This document shows positions 7,002 to 11,867 of a stretch of DNA of 11,867 nt, piece after piece. The DNA is taken from assembly GCA_964372165.1 (NCBI GenBank), contig CAYJPT010000070.1, positions 1 to 11,867 on the forward strand, read 5' to 3'. The DNA is from CAYJAD01 sp964372165 (lineage in GTDB: Bacteria > Desulfobacterota > Desulfovibrionia > Desulfovibrionales > Desulfovibrionaceae). How positions within the stretch are numbered: the first letter of the stretch is position 1; the number at the start of each line of letters is the position of its first letter. The notes under the pieces are model-generated. The model was not told the DNA's origin. It did not search any database and worked only from the letters and a program-made list of their open reading frames with translations. Made by a program: the position numbers and the translations under genes.

Positions 7002-8615
7002 ATGTACTTATCTAAAAAAATGCCACCACTGCCCACCCCAAAAGAGATGCAAAAGTGGGATAATGCTGCTATCCAATTAGGAATACCAGAATTTACTCTT
7101 ATGGAAAATGCCTCTCGTGAGGCTTTATATATTTTGAAAAAGCTAAAAGGTCCACTAAAAAATCTTTATGTTTTAATATTTATGGGAGCTGGTAATAATG
7201 GCGGCGATGCAGCAGCTTTGGCAAGACATTTATTAGACGTTGGTGCAAAGCCACTAGTGCTGCATACTAAAGGTCTTGAAGCCTATAATGGCACATGTGC
7301 ACAACATATGCTGTTAAGCAAAAAACTTGGAGTTGAATTTATTAAAATTGCTGATGATGGCACAACCCCCATCCATAAGCTTATCCCTATACCTTGGCAG
7401 TTACCGCATATCATTATAGATGGTTTACTTGGCACAGGATTTGAGGGTAATCTACGTCCACCTTTTTTCCAATGTATCACACATATAAACAAGCTATCTC
7501 AACACAGCTTTATTTTATCCTTAGACATTCCTAGCGGTTGCAACGCCATTAATGGAGAAGTCAAAGAAACAGCAGTTAAAGCCCATGCCACTGTTTGTTT
7601 TGCCGCAGCCAAACCCGGTTTAGTTTTACCTTGGGCAAAGCAATATACTGGGGAGCTTTATGTCCGTAATATTGGAATACCAAATACCATAAGCCATCAA
7701 TACCAGCCATCCTTTAGGCTGATTAGCAGTGCCCATGCAGCTAATTTGCTAAAACATCAACCACAAAATAGCCATAAAAACACTTGGGGGCATGTACTTG
7801 TTCTTGGTGGATCTTTAGGACTTTGCGGAGCAGCCCATTTGGCTGCACGTGCTGCTTTACGTTGTGGTGCAGGACTTGTAAGCATTGCAGCACCACAAGA
7901 ACTTTGCAGTGAAATAAAATTAAATATGCCAGACATTATGACACTTGCAATTGGTGAAGGAATAGATTGGCCTGAAAATGTGCCAGATATTCTGCAACAA
8001 AAATTGCCCAAATATTCTACTGTTGTAATAGGACCTGGCATTGGCATTACAAAAGGTTCTATAGCTTTTGCCCAAAATTTTTTGTCTTTGGCCTCTCGTC
8101 CACGAGCCATCATTGATGCTGATGCCTTAAACATTTTATCCATGCACCCGCACCTGCTACAATATGTTAAGACTAATGATGTTTTAACACCACACCCCGG
8201 TGAGGCAGCACGTTTGCTAAAGCTCACAAGTAAAGAAATACAATCTGATAGGATTAATAGTATTAAGGCCCTTACAAAACTTGCACCTTGTGTGTGGGTA
8301 CTTAAAGGAGCAGGGGCACTCTTAGCACAACACAATGCTTGCACAAGTATATTACCTCATGATATTATAAATCTGGCAGTAGCAGGCTCTGGGGATGTTC
8401 TTAGTGGTTGCATTGCAGCCTTTGCTGCGCGCGACTCAAAAATTGATGCATATAGTGCAACTGCTCTTGGCATGATTATACACGCACATAGTGGATACTT
8501 GGCCCAAAAAATCTTCCCCAATAGGGGTAATCTTGCTTCAGATTTAGTTGAATATTTACCAAGTGCTATGGCAAACATTTTAAATTTTCCAGAGGTTTAT
8601 TGTGCAGACTTTTAG
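7002..8615 (+). CDS. nnr: Bifunctional NAD(P)H-hydrate repair enzyme
   Basis: Repairs damaged NAD(P)H hydrates (NAD(P)HX): the N-terminal YjeF_N half epimerises R and S forms, and the C-terminal half dehydrates S-NAD(P)HX using ADP. The N-half of the 537-aa protein shows LPTPKEMQKWD, LMENAS, GNNGGD (residues 64-69), DGLLGTGFEG and DIPSG. The C-half begins near residue 255 with GHVLVLGGSLGLCGAA and has VIGPGIG, IIDADALNIL, LTPHPGEAARLL, WVLKGAGAL and the catalytic AGSGDVLSG (D465). Two spots differ from the usual consensus: NNGGDAAA for NNGGDG, and DIPSGCNAINGE for DIPSGLDADTG. Epimerase activity is therefore less certain than dehydratase activity. The ATG at 7002 follows GGAAG only about 3 bp away; the next in-frame ATG (7020) has no site at all. 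The 3' end overlaps tsaE by 14 bp. Confidence 0.93.
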   Translation: MYLSKKMPPLPTPKEMQKWDNAAIQLGIPEFTLMENASREALYILKKLKGPLKNLYVLIFMGAGNNGGDAAALARHLLDVGAKPLVLHTKGLEAYNGTCAQHMLLSKKLGVEFIKIADDGTTPIHKLIPIPWQLPHIIIDGLLGTGFEGNLRPPFFQCITHINKLSQHSFILSLDIPSGCNAINGEVKETAVKAHATVCFAAAKPGLVLPWAKQYTGELYVRNIGIPNTISHQYQPSFRLISSAHAANLLKHQPQNSHKNTWGHVLVLGGSLGLCGAAHLAARAALRCGAGLVSIAAPQELCSEIKLNMPDIMTLAIGEGIDWPENVPDILQQKLPKYSTVVIGPGIGITKGSIAFAQNFLSLASRPRAIIDADALNILSMHPHLLQYVKTNDVLTPHPGEAARLLKLTSKEIQSDRINSIKALTKLAPCVWVLKGAGALLAQHNACTSILPHDIINLAVAGSGDVLSGCIAAFAARDSKIDAYSATALGMIIHAHSGYLAQKIFPNRGNLASDLVEYLPSAMANILNFPEVYCADF

Positions 8616-9084
8616 CCTTATCAGTCCAGAAAACACATATGCACTAGGGCAAAAGCTTGGGCTTGCCATAGGTATTTTTTTTAAAACTCACAATAAGCTA
8701 CCGATTGATGCGCTACTTTTACAAGGCCCTCTGGGTAGTGGCAAAACCAACCTTACTTGCGCAATAGTGCAAAACCTACCTCAAGGGCAAGATGCAGAAG
8801 TTTCAAGCCCTAGTTTTACTCTTTGTAATACCTATGCAACAAAACCTGCAGTTTTGCATATTGATCTATACCGATGCGAACACAACATACCGCATGAATT
8901 TTGGGAAGCTCTTGATTTACCAAACAATTTAATCATTGCAGAATGGGCAGAATATCTACCAAGCACTGCCCTGCCACAAAACTTTCTGGACATTTTCTTT
9001 AAAATATGTGATGAAGGTAGATTGATTACGTTAACTGCCCACGGGGCACAAGCTAAAGCATTTTTGCAACAAGCTAATCTATAA
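8602..9084 (+). CDS. tsaE: tRNA t6A threonylcarbamoyltransferase complex ATPase TsaE
   Basis: The ATPase of the TsaBDE complex that makes N6-threonylcarbamoyladenosine at position 37 of ANN-decoding tRNAs. The 160-aa protein has the P-loop GPLGSGKT (residues 42-49), SPSFTLCNTY matching the family SPTFTLVNEY, HIDLYR and a late AEWAEYLP (family EWxE). Length is typical. The start is GTG at 8602, supported by AGAGG at 8591-8595 with a 6-bp gap and by the 14-bp overlap with nnr; this nnr-tsaE adjacency is common in bacteria. The partner genes tsaB and tsaD are not in the window. The P-loop has Pro where many homologues have Asp, a mild variation. Confidence 0.94.
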   Translation: MQTFSLISPENTYALGQKLGLAIGIFFKTHNKLPIDALLLQGPLGSGKTNLTCAIVQNLPQGQDAEVSSPSFTLCNTYATKPAVLHIDLYRCEHNIPHEFWEALDLPNNLIIAEWAEYLPSTALPQNFLDIFFKICDEGRLITLTAHGAQAKAFLQQANL

Positions 9085-9109
9085 AAAATCCATTATTCTG
9101 GTTATAAAA

Positions 9110-10336
9110 ATGAAAATCCTCGTACAAAAATTTGGTGGTACTTCTGTTGCAGATCTCGAATGCATGGAGCAAGTTCGCACCAAGGTGCTTGCCGGTCTTG
9201 AGCGTGGCTATAAAATGGTTGTGGTGCTGTCTGCTCGCGCAGGAGATACAAATGCCCTCTTAGGCATTGCTAATATTTGGTCAGACAATCCTGATGCTGC
9301 TGAATGCGATAGCCTAGTTTCAACTGGAGAACAAGTTTCAATTAGCTTATTCACCATGCTTCTTAAAGATGTAGGCGTTAAAGCTCGATCGTTACTCGGC
9401 TATCAAATACCTATAATTACTAATAATGATTTTGGGAATGCCCGCATTTTATCTATAGATAGTGAAGCACTATATAATTATTTGAATGAATATGACGTAT
9501 TAGTCATTGCCGGTTTTCAAGGCAGTACTGAAGATAAGCGCATTACAACTCTTGGGCGTGGTGGTTCTGACACCTCTGCCGTGGCTGTTGCTGCAGCTTT
9601 AAATTCAGCCGAATGTGAAATTTACACTGACGTTGAAGGTGTTTACACAACTGATCCAAATATCTGCTCAAGTGCTCGTAAAATGGACAAAGTTTCCTAC
9701 GATGAAATGCTTGAAATGGCCAGCATGGGCGCAAAGGTTTTACATATACGCTCAGTTGAATTTGCAAAAAAATATAAGGTACCTGTGCGTGTGCGTTCAA
9801 CATTTACAGATAATCCAGGAACCTTGGTAACTCAGGAGGACTCAACCATGGAAGCCGTGCTCGTTTCTGGCATAGCCTATGACAAAGACCAAGCCCGTGT
9901 AACATTACACGGAGTACCCGACCAACCGGGAATTGCCGCATCCATTTTTGGCCCACTATCCGAAAAGGGCATCTTGGTAGACATGATTATTCAAAACACC
10001 AGCCATGATGGTGTTACTGACATGACCTTTACCATTTCACGCAAAGACCTACAAAACACATTGGCACTAATGAGTGAAATTACAAATAAAATTGGTGCAT
10101 TAGAGGTTATGCATGACACAAATGTTGCCAAAGTTTCAGCTATTGGTGTTGGTATGCGCAATCACAGCGGTGTAGCTGCTGCTGCTTTTGAGGCATTACA
10201 ACAAGAAAACATTAATATTTTAATGATTAGCACTTCAGAAATTAAAATTACAATTTTGATTGATGAAAAATATGTCGAACTTGCAGTACGCATTTTACAC
10301 GATAAATTTGGTCTGGATTGGGACATAGGAAGTTAA
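9110..10336 (+). CDS. lysC: Aspartate kinase, alpha subunit (full length)
   Basis: Phosphorylates aspartate to aspartyl-4-phosphate, the first step to lysine, threonine, methionine and diaminopimelate. The 408-aa protein starts with KFGGTSVAD (residues 7-15). It continues with STGEQVS, TLGRGGSDTSAVA and TDVEGVYTTDPN in the amino-acid kinase domain, then two ACT modules from about residue 265 (VTLHGVPDQPGIAASIF and VSAIGVGMRNHSGVAAAAF) for feedback control by pathway end products. Size and layout match the LysC type built from overlapping alpha and beta chains. The ATG at 9110 follows tsaE by 25 bp and has no good Shine-Dalgarno, unlike the strong site inside the gene at 9834. A terminator follows directly. 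Which end product inhibits it cannot be read from the sequence. Confidence 0.95.
   Translation: MKILVQKFGGTSVADLECMEQVRTKVLAGLERGYKMVVVLSARAGDTNALLGIANIWSDNPDAAECDSLVSTGEQVSISLFTMLLKDVGVKARSLLGYQIPIITNNDFGNARILSIDSEALYNYLNEYDVLVIAGFQGSTEDKRITTLGRGGSDTSAVAVAAALNSAECEIYTDVEGVYTTDPNICSSARKMDKVSYDEMLEMASMGAKVLHIRSVEFAKKYKVPVRVRSTFTDNPGTLVTQEDSTMEAVLVSGIAYDKDQARVTLHGVPDQPGIAASIFGPLSEKGILVDMIIQNTSHDGVTDMTFTISRKDLQNTLALMSEITNKIGALEVMHDTNVAKVSAIGVGMRNHSGVAAAAFEALQQENINILMISTSEIKITILIDEKYVELAVRILHDKFGLDWDIGS
9834..9839 (+). promoter_or_regulatory. Internal Shine-Dalgarno inside lysC
   Basis: AGGAGG, the full consensus, lies 8 bp before an in-frame ATG (9848) within lysC. It is much stronger than the site before the lysC start itself. 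It falls at the junction between the kinase domain and the ACT region, where overlapping beta-subunit starts are known in LysC of Bacillus subtilis and Corynebacterium. Confidence 0.75.
9848..10336 (+). CDS. lysC: Predicted aspartate kinase beta subunit from internal start
   Basis: In-frame internal start at Met247 of LysC gives a 162-aa protein made of the two ACT modules with no kinase domain. In B. subtilis aspartokinase II and corynebacterial LysC such a beta chain is made from an internal start and pairs with alpha in an alpha2beta2 enzyme, where it carries part of the feedback site. Here the case rests on the consensus AGGAGG at 9834-9839, the 8-bp spacing, the position exactly at the domain border, and a size close to the known beta chains. 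Expression is inferred and not shown. Confidence 0.7.
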   Translation: MEAVLVSGIAYDKDQARVTLHGVPDQPGIAASIFGPLSEKGILVDMIIQNTSHDGVTDMTFTISRKDLQNTLALMSEITNKIGALEVMHDTNVAKVSAIGVGMRNHSGVAAAAFEALQQENINILMISTSEIKITILIDEKYVELAVRILHDKFGLDWDIGS

Positions 10337-10355
10337 AGTCATAATAATAAATCAT

Positions 10356-10399
10356 AAAAAAATCTTGTTAATGCCAAGGGCAATAACAAGATTTTTTTT
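10356..10399 (+). terminator. Intrinsic terminator of the nnr-tsaE-lysC unit
   Basis: The stem AATCTTGTTA (10361-10370) pairs with TAACAAGATT (10384-10393). It is extended past one A-A mismatch by TGCC with GGCA and closed by an AAG loop. A run of eight T (10392-10399) follows and an A run precedes it. It lies 20 bp after the lysC stop. Confidence 0.92.
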
Positions 10400-10455
10400 A
10401 TTTTTGCAACATATTATTTTTTAAACAGCATATATATAAGACATTTATATATATC

Positions 10456-10491
10456 AAGACTCCTGCACAATTCATTCTGTGCAAGAGTCTT
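10456..10491. repeat. Palindromic intergenic repeat, copy 2
   Basis: A 13-bp stem with one mismatch: AAGACTC (10456-10462) with GAGTCTT (10485-10491), and TGCACA (10464-10469) with TGTGCA (10478-10483), around an 8-nt loop. The first 21 bases equal the reverse complement of copy 1 (7-39). The rest differs while pairing is kept. It stands about 57 bp after the lysC terminator, so it is not the primary terminator there. Confidence 0.7.
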
Positions 10492-10710
10492 AAACTTTAT
10501 TTTTTACACACCAGTCGCCACCCTAAAAAAAAATTAATCAATTTATGTAACACTCAAAAAACCAAATTATCATTTGCTAACTCCTCCATTATATATTATC
10601 ATAAAAAAATTTAAAATATTCAGTTATACAAAGCAAATAAAAAGCATAATTCTAAACAAAAAAAATGTATAAAAACACATCTTATTCATCGACAAAACGG
10701 TTATCATAGC
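10492..10710. other. AT-rich gene-free spacer upstream of the hydrogenase operon
   Basis: Part of a gap of about 480 bp between lysC and hysB. It is very AT-rich with several A runs of six to nine bases (for example near 10526-10534 and 10604-10610), which may bend DNA or act as upstream promoter elements. No reading frame with a credible start and ribosome binding site, no tRNA and no clear operator are seen. Confidence 0.5.
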
Positions 10711-10739
10711 TTGACATACCCTCTTATTCTTACTATATT
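10711..10739 (+). promoter_or_regulatory. Predicted sigma70-type promoter of hysBA
   Basis: TTGACA (10711-10716, perfect) and TATATT (10734-10739, 5 of 6) are separated by the ideal 17 bp. Transcription should start near 10746 and leave a leader of about 70 nt before the hysB ATG. The AT-rich spacer upstream could add an UP element. No sigma54-type GG-N10-GC site was found. Confidence 0.75.
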
Positions 10740-10750
10740 TTCGCAAATGA

Positions 10751-10782
10751 AAGATCATTGTGGTCTTAGGCATTCGTATGCC
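10751..10782 (+). promoter_or_regulatory. Two small hairpins in the hysB leader
   Basis: The first stem is AAGATCA (10751-10757) with TGGTCTT (10761-10767), 7 bp including one G-U pair and a TTG loop. The second is GGCAT (10769-10773) with ATGCC (10778-10782) around TCGT. They fall near the 5' end of the predicted leader, before the AGGAGG-like site at 10804-10810. They could stabilise the mRNA or be a target for control; neither is shown. Confidence 0.4.
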
Positions 10783-10815
10783 ATTATTAACGCCATACAA
10801 TTTGAGGAGGCAAAA

Positions 10816-11778
10816 ATGAGTCTCAATAGGCGTGACTTTGTTAAATTGTGTACCGGTACGGTTGCAGGTTTTGGGGTTTCCCAAATGTTTCACCCTGCAG
10901 TCAATGAGGCATTAGCCGCATCTTTGAGCGGCGATCGTCCACCTGTACTTTGGTTGCAAGGCCAGAGCTGTACGGGTTGTTCCGTATCCTTGCTTGACGC
11001 TGCAAACCCTACTATTGCTGATGTGCTATTGAAAGTTATTAGCCTTGACTACCATCCAACAGTGATGGCAGCTGAGGGTGAACAAGCAATCAACTTTATG
11101 CGTAGTGTTGCAAAAGCCAAGAAAGGTCAATTCTTCGTTGTTGTTGAAGGAGCCATTCCGGAAGCTAAAGACGGCAAATACTGTGTCATCGGCGAAATTA
11201 ACGATGGTGACAAGCACGAAGAAATTACCATGATTGACATGGTAAAAGAATTAGCTCCTGACGCTGCTGCCATTTTGGCTGTGGGTACATGCGCCGCTTA
11301 TGGCGGAATTCCAGCTGCAAAAGGTTCTGAAACCGGTGCTCTTGGAGTTAGCGCATTCTTAAAGAAAAACAATATAGCCACCCCAGTTGTTAACCTACCA
11401 GGTTGCCCACCACAACCAGATTGGATTGTTGGTACAGTAACTCTTGCCCTTGATTTAATTGGCAAGCATGGTCTTGCTGGCGGGCTTGGTGAAGTTGTTA
11501 AGGTGCTTGACTCTGAAGGTCGCCCAACACCGTTCTTTGGTAATAACTTACACGAGAACTGTCCTTTTGTGGGTGATTTTGATGAAGGCAAAATGAGCAC
11601 TAAGTTCACAGACAAAAATGGCTGCCGTTATGACCTTGGTTGTAAAGGACCATCGGCATTTTGCGATTCTTACAAGCGTAAATGGAATGGAGTCAACTGG
11701 TGTGTTGCCAATGCTATCTGCATAGGCTGTACTGAGCCAGGATTCCCTGACGAAATGTCACCATTTTATTCAAACTAA
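10816..11778 (+). CDS. hysB: Periplasmic [NiFeSe]-type hydrogenase small subunit
   Basis: Electron-transfer subunit of a periplasmic uptake hydrogenase. The 320-aa precursor has a Tat signal (NRRDFVK, residues 4-10; likely cut after A32-L-A34) that carries the folded heterodimer across the inner membrane. Cluster ligands are visible. Proximal: C52, C55, C159 (GTCAAYGG) and C197 (PGCPPQPDW). Distal: H246, C249, C270 and C276. Medial: C283, C296, C302 and C305. C296 (NWC) replaces the proline of standard [NiFe] enzymes that yields a [3Fe-4S] cluster, so three [4Fe-4S] clusters are expected, as in Desulfovibrio HysB. The N-terminus MSLNRRDFVKLC also resembles Desulfovibrio HysB. The ATG at 10816 has GAGGAGG (10804-10810) 5 bp upstream; a reading from TTG 10711 would start in the promoter. 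Electrons would pass to periplasmic cytochrome c3. Confidence 0.92.
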   Translation: MSLNRRDFVKLCTGTVAGFGVSQMFHPAVNEALAASLSGDRPPVLWLQGQSCTGCSVSLLDAANPTIADVLLKVISLDYHPTVMAAEGEQAINFMRSVAKAKKGQFFVVVEGAIPEAKDGKYCVIGEINDGDKHEEITMIDMVKELAPDAAAILAVGTCAAYGGIPAAKGSETGALGVSAFLKKNNIATPVVNLPGCPPQPDWIVGTVTLALDLIGKHGLAGGLGEVVKVLDSEGRPTPFFGNNLHENCPFVGDFDEGKMSTKFTDKNGCRYDLGCKGPSAFCDSYKRKWNGVNWCVANAICIGCTEPGFPDEMSPFYSN

Positions 11779-11823
11779 GGTTGTTACGGCCCACGTTAGT
11801 GTGCCAGCATCTAGGAGGCATAT

Positions 11824-11867
11824 ATGGCTAAAACAACCATAGCCATCGATCCTATCACTAGGATTGA
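11824..11867 (+). CDS. hysA: [NiFeSe]-type hydrogenase large subunit, 5' fragment
   Basis: Only 14 codons plus two bases are in the window, reading MAKTTIAIDPITRI. This is the conserved N-terminus of nickel-iron hydrogenase large subunits (IDPxTRIEGH). AGGAGG (11813-11818) lies 5 bp before the ATG, and it follows hysB after 45 bp in one operon. The large subunit holds the nickel-iron active site and would ride through the Tat system with HysB, having no signal of its own. Whether it ends with the selenocysteine expected of the [NiFeSe] type lies beyond the window. Confidence 0.88.
   Translation, partial: MAKTTIAIDPITRI

Noticed and set aside
7757..8344. 195-aa minus-strand open frame
   Set aside because: It lies wholly opposite the dehydratase half of nnr, shows no recognisable domain and is best explained as a mirror of a real gene.
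10711..10815. Longer N-terminus of HysB starting at TTG 10711
   Set aside because: It would begin on the predicted -35 box, lacks a ribosome site, and would bury the Tat signal; the ATG at 10816 has GAGGAGG and a correct Tat N-terminus.
10624..10893. 89-aa minus-strand frame across the hys promoter
   Set aside because: It overlaps the promoter and the start of hysB, has no ribosome site and has an AT-driven composition.
1..11867. CRISPR array, tRNA or rRNA genes
   Set aside because: No evenly spaced direct repeats and no cloverleaf or rRNA signature were seen on either strand.

Overview
The window is an AT-rich stretch of bacterial chromosome whose proteins most resemble Desulfovibrionaceae (sulfate-reducing Desulfobacterota and relatives). 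The main pointers are a periplasmic hydrogenase small subunit of the [NiFeSe] type followed by the start of its large subunit, a NIL-domain/two-[4Fe-4S] ferredoxin, and a LysC with two C-terminal ACT modules. This placement is inferred from protein style and gene company. The species cannot be named from the sequence alone.

Layout. Bases 1-241 hold a palindromic repeat, a sigma70-type promoter and one end of a dispersed repeat. Next, on the plus strand, is a tight cluster: ileS, lspA (overlapping by 11 bp) and a small PLDc_N-like membrane protein (overlapping by 1 bp). A 192-bp repeat element built almost entirely of hairpins separates it from a second pair: a CpoB/YbgF-like TPR lipoprotein and a NIL/ferredoxin. 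A bidirectional-looking terminator closes that pair, facing a minus-strand UDP-glucose 6-dehydrogenase gene. Divergent from it runs nnr (NAD(P)HX repair), tsaE (tRNA t6A synthesis) and lysC (aspartate kinase), ended by a strong terminator. A gene-poor AT-rich region of about 480 bp then carries a second copy of the palindromic repeat and a near-consensus promoter. It leads into the hydrogenase operon hysB-hysA; hysA is cut by the window edge.

How the genes work together. Most are housekeeping: translation (ileS, tsaE), envelope maturation (lspA, the CpoB-like lipoprotein, ugd for UDP-glucuronate), metabolite repair (nnr) and amino-acid synthesis (lysC). The hydrogenase is the energy-metabolism locus and has its own promoter and structured leader.

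Most interesting signals. (1) The 192-bp multi-hairpin element has TTAAGGAAA(C/T)GCTGATT terminal inverted repeats, and 38 bp of its end recurs in opposite orientation upstream of ileS, so the two copies bracket ileS-lspA-PLDc_N. (2) A consensus Shine-Dalgarno inside lysC sits before an in-frame ATG and predicts a separately made 162-aa regulatory beta subunit. (3) A pair of palindromic repeats near the two ends of the window keep their stems while their sequences differ. (4) HysB has a cysteine where standard [NiFe] small subunits have proline, predicting an all-[4Fe-4S] relay. I found no clear evidence of a wholly new multi-gene system, CRISPR array, tRNA or rRNA.
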